64,000 bases of DNA from Sporobolomyces roseus (Eukaryota; Basidiomycota; Microbotryomycetes; Sporidiobolales; Sporidiobolaceae), in the NCBI GenBank assembly GCA_016617785.1, contig JADILM010000003.1, forward strand, positions 1,116,001 through 1,180,000. The letters are read 5' to 3'. Below, piece by piece: positions 10,670-23,500 of this stretch; position 1 is the first letter of the stretch; every line of letters begins with the position of its first letter. The notes under the pieces are model-generated. The model saw only the letters and a program-made list of their open reading frames with translations, had not been told where the DNA came from and ran no database searches. A program made the translations under genes and the position numbers.

Positions 10670-13600
10670 TTAGACGACAAAGACTGGTCGATCTGAACAG
10701 CAAACAGAACCGACAAAGTTGAGGAGACCTAGACGAGCAGCGATGGGTCGAGGAACCTCGTTCGGCTTGATGTAGCGTAAAGGTCGCTGGTTTTGGTGTT
10801 GCAATTGACGAGGAGTTCCGTTCGAAGTCGTCGTGATGAAGACGTCGTCTTCGAGGTTGTCCGAATCCTCCTCATCGTCTTCTTCCTCTTCAAGTACTGC
10901 TACTGTCGTATTTGCGAGACCGAGTTTTGCAGTAGCGGGAGCGGGAAGAGAATCGACGCTGTTCGAACCTGCGGGGGACCAGCCACCGAGCGATCCGATG
11001 AGTGCGCCGAACGAAAGACGAGAGACTGATTTGCTAGCCGAGGCAGAGGAAGAGATCGAGGCGGAAGGGGTGCGGGCAGGAGGTTGCTGTTGTTGCTTTT
11101 GGAGAGCGGCAGTGACGAGGGCAGAGGGTGAAACGGGAGGAGCTTTCATGGCGTATTGACCAGAGAATCGACGAGCGTGAGGGTTCATTCGATCGAGAGG
11201 ACGAGGGGAAGAAGGTCGTCGAGCGTGGGAAGAAGCTGATCCGTTCGAGCGATGTCCAGCTTGAGGAGGGAAGAAAGCGAAATTGTCTTCATCGACGTCG
11301 AGGCTCGCTGAGAGGAAGGGAGGGAGGATGTCGTTCGAGATGGGAAGAGGAGGAAGCGAATCGTGCTTGTTGTAGCCAAAGAACGAAGAATCTTCTTCTT
11401 CGTACGAGACTCGTGACGAGCAGATGCTGCCTTTGGGGAACTGTAGAGATTGACGAAAAGGAATCAGTACAGGTATGCGGGAGACGGAAAGGACAGAATG
11501 AGCGACTTACGCTCCAGTGACGAATGAAGGAATGCGAACGATTGTGATCGCTCGAAGTCTTGTCAGGAGTTCTAGGCATGACATCCGAAGTAGTCGAGCT
11601 CGAGAGTTGAGATCCAGCCGAGTCCAATCGAATTCGATCCTCGTGACTGAGCGAGTTTCCACCGAGAGCAGCCTCTTCATCTTCTTCGTCCTCCTCAGCG
11701 AGAGTATCGAGTTGACCGAGAGCCGCAGCGACATCGGAATCACGTCCGCGGACCGAGTTGGGTGCAGAGGAGCTGAAGACTGAGGGAATGCTGTTGAAGG
11801 AAGAGTGACCGGAATGAGGAGAGGAGTTTTTGTGGTGCGAGAAGGAATCTTCGAGGTCGGTACCGATCGAAGTGTCTTCGGTGGTGTTGCCGGAGAAGGA
11901 GTGACTGAAGGAAGAACCTGAAAGCATGCTGGCGTCTGAAGTCGTCTTCGATTGGTGATAGTGAGATCCCATTCCGAGCGAGGAAGCCTCGTCATCGTCA
12001 TCTTCATCGTCGTCCATTCCCATCATTCCCATATCGAGAGCAACGCTGTCGGATCGTTGAGGTTGCTGTTGATGAGGATGTTGTTTGACTTCGGCTGCCG
12101 CTTCCCTCACTCGCTCTTCCAACATTCGCTCAACTTCCTTCCTCGTCTCACCATGCTCACCCCTCTCGCGCTCGAGTGCAGCAACGAGAGTGTAGATCTG
12201 GTCCCTCATCTCTCCAATTAACTTGCCTTGAGCGTCCGCCAACGCCTCCTCTTCTCGCTCCTTCTTCAGGGTCGTCTCGAGCTTGTTGCACCTTGATCTC
12301 CATCCGTCGACATCCTCGCGTAGTGAGTCTCGCTCGTCGGTAAGATCGACGACCGCCTCCTTCGCCATTGAAACTTCTCGTTGAAGTCCTTCGAGTTCTA
12401 TCCGTCTCGCGTTTCGCTCATCGTCGAGTTGCCTTTCGAGTTCAGAAATACGAGTCCTCATTTCGCCAGCCTCCTCCGATGCCTTGCGTTCAAACTCGTT
12501 GATTTCGAGAGCATGAGTCGAGACGAGGTGAGTTTGACGAAGTTCGAGTTGTTCGAGTTGCGTTCTCAGTGAAGCGAGTTCTGCTTCGGCAGCGGCAGAT
12601 TGTTGAGGGTCGATAAAAGAAGTTGGTCGAGAAGTGTTCGAGGCGAGGTCGTCGTCAACTTCGAGATCTCCGAATCCACCGGTCACACCAAAGGGGAAGC
12701 TCGAGTAGTTTGAGGTCGAGACGGTCGGGCTGACGAGAGCTGGTGAGCTGTTGAACGAGTATCGTGAAACAGGAGGAGTTGCTCCATCGGTTCGGTAAGA
12801 AATCGAGGATCGTTTGTTGTTGACGGCGGGAAGGGGAGAGGGTCGGCGAGGAGTAGTTTGGGCGAGAGTTGCGGCGGTACCGACTGAAGCAGAGCGAGAG
12901 GGGAATCGACGGTCGAGGAGAGAAGCGGTCGAAGTAGCGTTGCTGTTGCTGTTACCGATCGAAAGAGAACGAAGGCCACCACGAGGAGTGGTGCCCCCAG
13001 TCGAGAGATTCGGCGAAGTAGGTAATCCGTGACCGAGTTGAGAGGCAGCTACAGAGTGGAAGACCGAGATGTGTCGCTTTTCGCCTGGTGAATGAGCTGC
13101 GCGTTCGTCGATCGGTGAAGGGGGACCACTCGGTGCTCGAGGTGCGAGGTACGAACGCGAGTTTGAAGGAGAGTGAGAAGAAGTGATGGGCGAGGAGAGG
13201 GAGAGGGAGAGAGGTCGAATCGAGGATCGTTTCGGAGAAGGGTTTGATCCATCTTTCGATCGAGCACTGTCACGTTTGCGAGGCGAAGAAGACGAATTGA
13301 TACGTCTCGGTGAAGAGACTGGAGTCGAAGTCCGTCGTTCCTCCTCTTCTTCTTCATCTTCCTCAACGATTCCTCCCAATTCCATCGCACCTTGTCCTCC
13401 TACAACAGTCACGTTGCTCGCTCCTCCGACTGGTCCCCAACTGTTTCGCTTGTTGGATACTCCGACCCCTAACCCAATCATCGGACTCGTCGAGAAACCG
13501 GTGGGAGGAAGCGGACTGAGAGCAGTTCCAGCGGTTGGTGGAGGAGCGGTGAGGAGTTCTCCAGGTTCTTCATTTCCGAGAGAGATCACTGGCGAGGGAG

Positions 13601-14665
13601 CAGAGACACGGCCTTCGAGCGCTTCTAGGGCAGATTGTCGAGTTTGCTCCGGTGACAGAGAACCTTCGTCTTCGAATCGACCTCGTTCTTTGAGGGCTTC
13701 GAGAACCTGTCGAGGATCGCTCGACCAGGCAGGGAGGGAGGATTGAGTTCCAGGTAAGGGAGAGTGTGAGGCGGCGGAAGCTGGAGAGGTGGTGCCGTGA
13801 GCGGAAGGAGCGGAGAAGGAAGAAACGGCGGCATGAAGATTTGTCGGAAGAGGTTGATTCGCGCCAGAAACGATTTCGAGGGATTCTCGGAAGTTTGCGA
13901 CTGACGATCTCCGAGTATGCCGTGAGCCATGTCGACCGTGAGAGGCAGGAGGAGGTCCGGTCGTTGGAGGGGGAGGTAGGGGAGAAGTCGATCGAAGGGG
14001 AAGGTTTGAGAGCTGAGCGGAAAGAGGACGAGAAGGTTCAGGTGACATGGGAAACGCGTTCTGTTGTTGCCAACTCGAAGGTGCACCGAGTCCTGCGAGC
14101 CTTGCGGATCCAGAGGGAGTTGGCGTTCGATCGAGCGATTCTTCCACCGTTTGTTGTGAAGGTGCTGGACTCGACATGGAGATCGAAATTGAAGCCCTAG
14201 ACCTGGTGTGACCATGTCCTCCTGCCTTACTAACTCCCGCAAAACCACTGATTGACCCTCTCGAAGCTCGAGATCTCGACATTCGCTTCCCGTGTCCTTT
14301 CACTCCTTCTCCAGCCAAGAATCCAGTCTTCGACAGTGACCTTCTATGTTGGTGCGAACCAGTGATGTCAGCTTTCGAAGAGATGGAACCGTTTGCGAGG
14401 ATGAGAGATTGTCGTCTAACGTCTTTGCGAGGAGAAGAGAGGTCGGTCGGGGCATTCGAAGAGGAAGCGTTTGACATGCGTTGAGAAGTTCGGGCGCGAT
14501 ACAACTTGAGCTGCAGATCATCTCAGCGAGGTCAGTCGTTGCTCGCAATCAGTAGAGGATAGTTCTATCACGCACCTTCTTCTTGGCCGCGAGGAGCCTG
14601 TCCTCACGCTCTTTTGCTGCCGCATCCTTTCCAGCCAGTGAATAACCCAAAATAGCAGATGACAT
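10670..14665 (-). CDS. Large Ser-rich protein with central coiled coil
   Basis: Exons, complement: 14576-14665, 11511-14510, 10670-11440; 1286 aa. The start MSSAILGYSLAGKDAAAKER leads into LLAAKKKLKLYRARTSQR, a basic helical opening. Residues about 40-660 are Ser/Pro-rich and likely disordered. A strong heptad coiled coil spans roughly 665-830 (LASLRTQLEQLELRQ, RISELERQLDDERNARRIEL, LTDERDSLREDVDGW). A second disordered region rich in Ser, Asp, Glu and His follows. The conserved-looking block FIRHWSFPKGS lies across the last intron. The tail contains RYIKPNEVPRPIAARLGLLN. A cytoskeletal or trafficking scaffold is conceivable, but no domain allows a function to be assigned. The first exon is needed because the second has no convincing ATG at its start. 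Two leader introns are likely upstream. Confidence 0.8.
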
Positions 14666-14685
14666 ATCAAAGTGGGCGTCGATCA

Positions 14686-14776
14686 CTGTTCAATTCGCAG
14701 AGTAAAATGGGAAAGAGGAATGAGCGAAATGGTAATGTGGGAAAGGAGAGGGGGAAAGAAGGGTAAGAAAACTTAC
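14686..14776 (-). other. Probable 5' UTR intron of the coiled-coil gene
   Basis: On the minus strand a donor GTAAGT at 14776 is followed by a pyrimidine-rich 91-bp stretch and an acceptor aacag at 14686, 21 bp before the ATG. It matches the coding introns in style. Only transcript data can confirm it. Confidence 0.4.
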
Positions 14777-14937
14777 GAGGTTTGAGGCTAGATGAAGTGT
14801 ATTGAGTTGTGGACAGACTAGCTGCTGATGAATCAAACGAAGGGACGAAGGTCGGAAGAAGGAAACAAGATGTGAGGAAGGAAAAGAGAAGAGAAACTGT
14901 TTTCTGTCACAAAGGGGGAACGACACAGAGACAACAA

Positions 14938-14998
14938 CTATCAGTTCACTCTGTTCGAATCTCTACCGCCTCGTTCTCATAAAGTAGTAGTTACTCAC
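14938..14998 (-). other. Probable 5' UTR intron of the coiled-coil gene
   Basis: A 61-bp minus-strand segment begins GTGAGT and ends gaactgatag. Size and signals match the coding introns of the window. It lies upstream of the other leader intron candidate of the same gene. Confidence 0.4.
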
Positions 14999-16064
14999 CT
15001 ATCTAGTATCCTCTATCACGTAACCCGGTTGAAAGTTGGTGGTCGGAAGTGAAAGAAGGCTTGAGTCGCGTTCAATTGAATCGGTTTCTTCTTCTTTGAC
15101 TTGAAGATACTCTGGTCTGATCTACTTGAGGGAGGGAGTAGTCGAGAAGTCGGAAGTCGGTGTGATTGAGGAGAGTCGAGGTGTGAAGGGTGGGTCAAAA
15201 GAGATAGCGAAGGGAAAACAGAGTTTGTCGTTTTCCAACTTTTGAGGAATGTTCCTTCTTTTGTTGTCGAGGTAAACACACACACACAGAGACGACACGA
15301 AGCAGGTGGGAGAGAGAGGGAGAGAGAGTGAGCAAGAACAGTCGGATCCCGTCACTTTCTCAGACCTGGAGGTCTCGTCCCCTGGCTTTCGAAAAATCCG
15401 CGAAAGGAAGGTACCAATTTCGCACTTTAATTATGGGTGCAGCCATCTTACTCCATCCTTACTGTGACCCACTGTAGAGGTAGAGTATGTGCTCGTTGTA
15501 AAGAAACGCGTCGAGAGGGCAGGCTAGAGAGAGTCAAACGAAAGTCTTTGCAAAAAAAAAAAAGGGGGGTCAGGGTACTTCTCCAACAAAACGAGGACGA
15601 TGAAACAGAGAAACAAAGAGAGAGAGAGCTAAGTGTAAGTAAGTGAGCAAGTAAAGGCGTGAAAAGGTGAAGAAGAAGACGGAAGGGGAGGCAAACCCAT
15701 GAGTAGAACGAAACCGAACAAAAAGTCACAGACACACAACGAGGACGACGAAAAGGCGAGAGAGGAAGCAGAGAGGGAGGGGGGTAATAGGCGAATCGGG
15801 ATATCTCGTCGTAGCGAGGTATTGAGGAACGACGTGGGAAAAGAAAGACAAATGATGGCGGTGGACGACGAGAGGGGGGAAACGACGAAGGTTGAGACTG
15901 AGGTGAGGTCGCGACTGAAGCCGATGCGTTGAAAGAATAAGGAAAGGCGAAAGCGAAAGTAGGAAGGGAAATCTTGCTTGAAGAATACAAAAACGGCGAA
16001 AAGAAAGAGTGGAAAGTGGAACCGGTTGCGAGCTGGGATGCGGAGAGTGGGACGGAAGGACAGC

Positions 16065-18309
16065 TCATGCTGCGGTTGCGGAAGCAGGTTGCGAAGATTT
16101 TGTAGCGTTGTTTGTCGAAGACGCGGGCGGCGGAGTCGAGGAGGAAGAAGGTGCGGTTGCTGGAGATGAGGCCGAATTTGTCGATGGGAGAGAAGTAGTT
16201 GAGGCACCAGCGACGGATTCGGGCTCCATCAGGACGAGGAAAGGTTCAGTTCTGAATGCGAGCAGGAGAAACGAGGAAACGGTCAAAATCGGATAAACGC
16301 TGAGAAGAGAAAGAGGGAAGCTTACCGAATGAATCTCGGTACTTGATCAGTCGCGAGCAATCGGAAGATGTGCTCTTGTATCCGTTCGTACTGCCTGAGG
16401 AGCGTTTGAACCTGAGTCGCTCGCAAAGGAGGCACAGCTTCTTGCGAATCTGCGTCTGCACTTCCCGAACTCTTCGCTCCGACTTCGGCGAGGGATCGGT
16501 TGACGTAGTTGACGACATCCGCTCGAAGGTTGTGATCGATGTTCAATTCGTTCGGGGAGAGAGGTGCGAGGTAGTTGTTATAGATATGAAGAGCGGCGGC
16601 GACCAAGTTCTGTTGGTGAGTTTCCATCGCGTTCGATGCGGTCGTACCTTGCTTGCGTTTCGTCGATGCTCCGACAGCTGAGGAAGTAGTCGAGAATCGT
16701 CGTCGGAAATCGCTAACTTCGATCCAGAAACCGAGGTTCTCGTCGCAATAGTTGGCTCGAAGGAAATCTCGGAACAAGCTGCGAAGTTGAGGGTCGTCGA
16801 GAATGGCTCTCAGTCTCGTCGTTGTCGAATGCTGATCCTTGTTCCATGCTGTCGAGGCCGTGTTGTCGTTGAGTCCGGATTTGAAGAGGTCCGCCATTCC
16901 CTTTCTCCCAACTATCGAACCTTCGATGTTGCTAACTCCAGTTCCCGCTCCACCAGTTCCATTCTCTACCGGAGCTGCCGTCGTCGAGGTTGCAGTCGTT
17001 GGTCGATCTGTCGAGCTGATGTTGGACTTTGAATCGTCGTCTGGACCGACGAGACTTGCTGAATCTCGACTTCGACCTCCAGCTTCCGAAGAAGTCTTCC
17101 CTTCCGCACCCGCCTTGACCGCATTCAGTGTCGCCTCCCCTGATCCCATCGATACCCGTTGACCCTCTTCCGAGATACGGTACAACACCCTAGGACCATG
17201 TCGATACTCTGCCGCTTGACCCGAGTTTCCCGCTACTTCCGAAATTGTCACCCGATCCCCTGTCCTCGACCGATCTGCGTACAGAGCTACGAGCCCGTAG
17301 CGTACCATGTGTGCCATAAGCTCGCCAGCTTCTTCTCGGCAACAACACGTAGCATAATCGAGTAACCAATCGATCGCTCCAATCGAAGAGAAGACTTGCT
17401 TCGTAACGACGACAGATCCCGTCTTTGTCTTTTCCACCACATCCTGCAATTCGCATCCATTCCCTCGGTCGAATCCTTCCGGTGGTCGAGCGTTCTCCAG
17501 GAAAGGTCGAGTGACGTTCGATGTCCGACCTTCTTGCTGCTCAGAGACGTAGTTCGGATGCCGTCCTCCAGCGAATCGACGGAAGACGACGTCGATGACG
17601 GACCGGGAGACGTGGATCTCGTCGTCGGATTGTCGACGTTCGAGGTGTAGAAGTTTCATACAGATGGGCTGAGAAGTGAAGACGGGGATGAGGTGATCTG
17701 CCGAGATTCCATTCTTCGTGATGAACCGTTCGAGGATGTGGAGGCCTTTCGGTGTGATCTGATAGATACCTCGATCCTTGAAGTTGAGCGAAGTCGGATC
17801 GGCAGCGTTCTCGATCAGTCGAGCGTCCATGAAGTGTTGACAGATCCCCTTTGCGATATCCCGAGACATGGAGAAGGTAGTCGTCGTGGTAGTGGTGACG
17901 ATACGCTGAGGGTCGTTGGGATCGGTGGTACGATTCGACTGAGAGAAGCGGAGGGAAGCGAGATTGGCGGCAGCATCATCGGTGGTGAAAGCGTTGGTGT
18001 AGGTTCGGAAGAATCGGGTTCGATCTGACAAGTCGAGTGACACCATCAACGTAGCGAAGAGGTCATGAGTATCCTGCAATCGAATATCAAGTCAGCAATC
18101 TCGAAGAATGAAAGACAAGGGGGAGAGTAAGCGAACCTTGCAGAAAGGATTCCCTCTTCGACCAGTTTTCAGCCTGAGAGATAGACGGATAGAGTACGTC
18201 AGCCTTTTGGGGAGGACGAGAGAGAGAGGTAGAGATAAAGGACAACTCACATGTGACTACTTTGCTGTTGCCTTGTTCTAGCTTCAGCGGATCTCGACTG
18301 TGATGACAT
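16065..18309 (-). CDS. RGS protein with DEP-type regions (Sst2/FlbA/Crg1 class)
   Basis: Exons, complement: 18251-18309, 18137-18173, 16326-18073, 16065-16251; 676 aa, close to yeast Sst2 (698 aa). This class binds the receptor tail through DEP domains and speeds GTP hydrolysis on a G-alpha subunit, damping pheromone or nutrient signalling at the plasma membrane. The N-terminus MLKTGRRGNPFCKDTHDLFA is typical of fungal Sst2 proteins. A first DEP-like region covers about residues 50-150 and a second about 255-310 (FSSIGAIDWLLDYA...VRYGLVALYADR). A Ser/Thr-rich linker leads to the RGS box from about 453: DPQLRSLFRDFLRANYCDE, LGFWIEVSDFRRRF, LNIDHNLRADVV. It ends in a Ser/Thr/Ala-rich tail. The first two short exons are fixed by frame and by this conserved opening. 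Confidence 0.92.
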
Positions 18310-18925
18310 CCTGAAACGGTGTTACGCCTTGCAGAAGGTTGCAGTATCAAGCGAGGCGAGCGGGGAAAGGGATTTTGAAGGCGTAGAACTCGAAATTGAT
18401 CGACAGGTCGAAGATTCGATGTTCTGAGAAGTTGAGAAGTGTAGGGAGGGAGGGAAGGGAAGAGGAGGAGCGAGTAGGTGAAAGACAGGGAGTTCGAGCG
18501 GCCACGCTGTCAAGGGTGTCGATGCGCTACTCGAGCTGAGCGTTTCGGAAAGGTGCGTGGGTATTTAGATTGGATATCTGGAGGGAGTAGGGCGAGGCCG
18601 AATTGGAGGAGCTGAGCTGCAGGTTCTATCACTGGTACACTGTAGATAGCACTCTGATCTTGATCAGCTATCCGTACGATCGCTAGTTACGAGGTACAAG
18701 GAGAAGAATCCGGATGTGAGGGAGAATCAGAGAGATGAAGCGATTGTCGAGACTCACATCCTTTCAAAAGCAACGAGTTTGTTCTGTTGTTTGATAAGAC
18801 AGTTCTGCGATTGGCGGATACACTCTGTGCTGTGTCTGAGGAGGTGAGGGAGGATTCGAAAGGAAGAGAGGCGCCCTCCCTCTAGCGGATTTCGAGGTGA
18901 GACAATCGTATCGTGGCATTTTCTC

Positions 18926-18962
<37 letters not shown>

Positions 18963-20581
18963 TTCAAGGGGGCGTTATAGAGAGAAGTCTATCGATCCGG
19001 TCAAGAGCGAAGAACATGGAAAAAAGTCGCCTTTTTTCTCACTTCGCTTCTTCCGCTTGACCCTTCCTCCATCTGATCAAGTCCATCTTCGGACATGATC
19101 GAAGCTCCAGTCAAACACTTCGGATTGATGCCTCTCAAAAGGTCAACCCGGCCTTCCTTTCGTCTGGGTCGGAAGCATCGTTCGACGTTGCAGACCCAAT
19201 CTGAACGATTTCAGCAACAGAACAGGATGCCGATACGAGAGTTTGCGAGTCGGACATCCTGAGACTGTCCGGGACTACGGGTGTACACTTCTCTTCGATG
19301 AATTTGCAAGTCAAGAATCAAATCTCACGTGTCGCCTTAAGTGGTCTACCCTCGCTTCCCTTAAGCCCTTACGGATTATCCTGCACTTTCCGATTCGCTG
19401 CGGTCAAAGTCAAGGTTGCTCGCTCGCCTCGCAAAGTTCCGCTTTACGTTCTTGACTGAACCTCTTTTGCCACTGGACTGGTTGGCGATAGTCAAGTCGC
19501 TGTTCGGTATCGAGGCTTCTCGCTCAGTCTAGTCACTGCGACGTCGAAGAGTCAACACTTTGCCGAAATTTGCGAAATTTGCGAAGACATCGAAGACGGA
19601 ATCCGTCGCGGCCTATTGAGCCTGCAACGTTCTGTCGCATTGCTCTTCCGACGTAGTATCGAAACCTTAATGAATCCCACGGTCGCTAACTCGGGAGCAG
19701 AGTCTGCAGATGCGGAAAGATACTGTATCGACGATTTCGAAACTTCGATGGGTCTCGACATCCCAGCTTTGACCGCTGCAGCGTAAAGGCCTTCCATACT
19801 GACACCAAAGAAGTCTGATCTCGTCACCTTATCCGAAAAAGTGCTGTATGCCGCGAGATGTTGGAGCGGAGGCTTCTGTGAATCCTCGAAGACGATCCCA
19901 GCAAATCCAGAGCTGTGCAACACGCGAGGCAGACTCAGCTGGGTTCCGAGCGTTTGTCGTATATATGAGTTTGACAACTCGATCTCCGGGGATGGGAGGC
20001 GCTGCAGATGCTCCAGTCTTCATCGAGCAGCAGAAACAGGTCCGGTTATAGGCTTTTGTTTCCTTAGAGCTCAAGTGCTGGACAAATTAGCGGGAATGTC
20101 GGCGTTGTTATCATCAAGGGCATACATCCGAGCTGCTCATCCTTCAGAGAACGTCTGCAGCGAAGGGAGAGTGCGCTACTTCGACAGGATTTCGACTGAA
20201 GTTCGCGAGGGCTGCGGAACTTGTCCAACACTTCCTTCACTTCATTTCTCTGAGCTTCTGGCGTCCACAAAGTAGCTCTTGTGTGCCGTAAGAGGAGGAT
20301 GATTGTGCTACCGAACCGTCTGCAACCGTCGAAACGACACTTCTTTTCAAAGTTCGCGCTCTGACTTCAGTGCGACGTCTCACAACTTCAGAGGCCGCCT
20401 TCGTTTGACATCGGTCATCTCGAAAGTCTAAGATCCCGATAATGAAGTCAATTACTGTAGGCGACGAATCCAAGCTTGTCAAATTTAAAAGAACCTCGCC
20501 GACCTACGAGAAAACTCCCCCCTCTTTTCTTCCCCCACTCCCGTCTCTTCTCAATTTCTCGACACCAACACTGCACTCAAG
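18310..20581. other. 2.3 kb divergent gap between the RGS and IML2 genes
   Basis: This is the longest gap in the window and lies between divergent genes. It contains a (TC)n tract and several ORFs of 60-145 codons on both strands, with a run of overlapping minus-strand ORFs from 20482 to 19552. None shows a recognisable motif. I could not join them into a convincing spliced gene. Double promoter, non-coding RNA or a lineage-specific gene all remain possible. Confidence 0.5.
18931..18958. repeat. (TC)n microsatellite
   Basis: Fourteen uninterrupted TC units lie in the divergent gap, upstream of the RGS gene. Polypyrimidine tracts of this kind are frequent in fungal promoters and are length-polymorphic. 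Confidence 0.9.
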
Positions 20582-23500
20582 ATGGGTTTGTTCAGGCGCT
20601 CATCCAAATCTAGTCAATCCGAAACTGCTAGTGAAGTTTCATCTCTGCCGTCATCTACTTCAACAAGCTCCACCCTAGCATCTACGTGAGTTCACACGAC
20701 TTGCCGATCTCCACAATAGATCACTGACTAATCCTGTTCTATCTTCAGAGCATCTGGAAAGAAAGTCAAGGCTTCAGACTTGTCCTTCCCCATCAATTCG
20801 GCATCTCCCAATTCTCGAATCCTCTCTCTACCTCCAGATAGCCCAAATGGACCTCGAAAACCACTGAGAAGACCCTCTACCCTAGCGACCAGTGTAGAGT
20901 CTGAGGACGACCCGAAACCAGAGAGGCCAACTTCGATTCGCCGGTCTACTTCACAAGGTTCAATGGGAGCTGCATCAAGAGGAGTCGGAGCCCTCGCATT
21001 AGGAGCTGGAGCTACAGGAGGAGCGGCAGCGGTAAACGGCTCGAAAGGAAAAGGAGATACGACCCCTTTGTCGGATTCCTCGAATGAATACGAAGAGGAA
21101 GACTCGAGTGTGGAAGGAGGCGACACGGATTATGAGGAGGCGACAGAAGGACAGGACGAGGAGATCAGCGAGAATGATAGAGTCAGACCGCGTCCGGGAA
21201 GGAGAGCGAGTAGCGCTTCGGGAGGAGCGAAAAAGAGGACTGGACCGATGAGTCGAGCTGCCAAAATCGCAAACGAAAAGATGGAGGAGAATGTCAAGAC
21301 CAGGACGAAACTTGGCAAACCTCTCGCACAGTTGACCGCAGAAGACGTTCAATTGACGGAAGCTGATGTCAAAGAGGATATTTCTGTAGTTTGGAAAGCG
21401 ATGTGCGTTATTCTTTCGTCTCTTAAACGAACGAAGCTGACTCGAACTCGACGTACAGGCATCTCTTCCTTTCGTCTCGAATGATCGAAGCAGAAGATAT
21501 CTGCCTCGCGGCTGCAGATCATCGTCTCTACTACAGCGTAGGTTACTCGCTGATTCAAGTCATCAAGTCTCTCGCTACTTTCGAGCCTGAAGACCTCGAA
21601 GCCGCCATTCAATGCTGTCGGGACTCGATCCACATCACTCAACTTCTTCGTAAGAAAGACCACGGATTATTCGAACGAGTTGGATCAATCGCGAAAGGTT
21701 CAACTTCTGTCAACAGCATTCGTTCAATGACTCTCGTTCAACGACATGCCGAACTCATCTTTGCCGAATGTACTCTTCTCAAGGTAAGCTGCTTCCTCTA
21801 TTGCTGATCCACGAATGCTGATCTCGTACTCTTTCACAGGCTGTTCTCGGTATCATCTATTCTGGCGACTTTATCGCTTTCCTGAAAGAAGCTCTCAACA
21901 TGCGTAACGCCTACGCAATCTATCGAACTCTCGCCAATTACGTCGAAGCTGCCGACGCTTCATACTACGGTGAAGGAACAGAAGATCCGGCCATCGACGA
22001 AGATTTCAGATCCGGAGTTCGACTCGGTAACGGAATGATAAGTCTCATCCTATCACTCCTTCCGGCGACCGTCCTCAAGATTATGTCTGTATTCGGATTC
22101 TCGGGAGATCGAGAATGGGCGCTCACAACTCTGATGGCAGCGGGAGGATGGGAAGCTGGCAGGACAGACCCGAAGATGGATCCTGAGAAGGAGGGAATTC
22201 GAAAGCCTATCTGTGACATGGTTCTCCTCATGCATCATCTCGTCATCTCGAACTTCTTGCCGTACGTTACGCCTTGATCGTGCTCATTAATGTTGAAACT
22301 GACGAGACCTGCTTCGTTTCTCCAGAGTCGGAGGTGTCGACGTTCCAACTGCAGGAAACATCCTTCACTACAACCTCGAACGATATCCTACTGGGTCAGC
22401 GACGATACGTTTCCCTTAAAGATTGATCCGATTCTGATAATTCCTCGAAAATGAACAGAATCTTCTTCCTCTACTTCGCTGGACGTCTTCATTCTACCGA
22501 AACTCAGCTCGACGACGCAGCCAAATCGTTCCATTCTGCGATTCAAGCTCAACGAGAGTACATTCAATTGGGTCACATTTGCTATTGGTGAGTTTGACTT
22601 TTTCGCTCACGCCTTTAGATAGACGTCCGCTGACACTTCTCGGCAACTGTAGGGATCTCGGACTTGTCTCGTTCGCAATGGGCAATTGGGAGAAGGGATA
22701 CCAATGCTTTAATCTTCTCTCGAAGGAATCGAACTGGTCAAAGGTGAGCCTCTCGTCATTCAGACTTGCAAACAATCGCTCATATTTTCGTTTCGTTCGC
22801 AGGCTATCTACGCATACGCGAAAGCGACGACTCTCTACGAAGAAGGCGAAGAGATTGCCCAAGCAAACGATATCATGAAGCGAGTTCCCGACCTCATGCA
22901 ACGAATCGCTGGAAAGTCCATTCCACTCGAAAAGTTTGTCGCTCGTCGATCTCGCAAATTCGTCACGCAAGGAAACCGCCTCTTGTTACCTGGAGTCGAA
23001 CTCGCCTACGTCCTCAACTGTTTGGGATTGAGTCCGAGATACATCCTATTCGAACGCCATTTGGATCAAGTCTCACACGTTTTGGCTGAGCTGCATCAAG
23101 TGAAAGAACCTGCTTCGTATGGAAAAGGACCTGACGAGTATTGGGACGGTGAGTTGATCTCGCTTTTCCTCGATTTGAGCGAGTGACTGACTCATGGTTA
23201 CGAATAGATTACTGCCTTGCTCACTTCCTTCGAGGTGTCGTTCTACGCTTCATTGCTCATCCGGAACCTCATGTCGTCGCTCGACCCGAGAAGTCTCAGA
23301 TCCCAGTCGACGAGGCTGATGAACAAGCTCTGATCTCTTTCAAGTGAGCTTCCTCACGCTCTCACTTCTCACTATCATGGAGTCTGACGGAGCTTCCTCC
23401 GCTTATACAGCAATGTTCTCAAGCATGGCAAGGATATCAGTCATGATCACCACTTGATCTGGTTCACTCGTACGTTTCGTTCTCTCCTCTTCCTCCTCAT

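Larger units (their letters stand above)
14666..16064. other. Intergenic 1.4 kb: 5' leader of the coiled-coil gene and 3' flank of the RGS gene
   Basis: The half next to the coiled-coil gene looks like a spliced leader (see the two intron candidates). The rest holds CA and purine-rich simple sequence near 15272-15335 and long CT-rich runs on the minus strand. ORFs here (for example minus 15448-16068) are low-complexity Ser/Leu/Phe products of pyrimidine tracts, and I do not call them. Confidence 0.5.

Noticed and set aside
15448..16068. 206-codon minus-strand ORF in the 1.4 kb gap
   Set aside because: The product is low complexity (Ser, Phe, Leu) made from CT-rich DNA. It has no motif, and several competing frames are just as open.
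18931..18958. TC tract as part of a transposon or telomere-like repeat
   Set aside because: It is a plain dinucleotide run with no flanking duplication, terminal inverted repeat or transposase ORF nearby.
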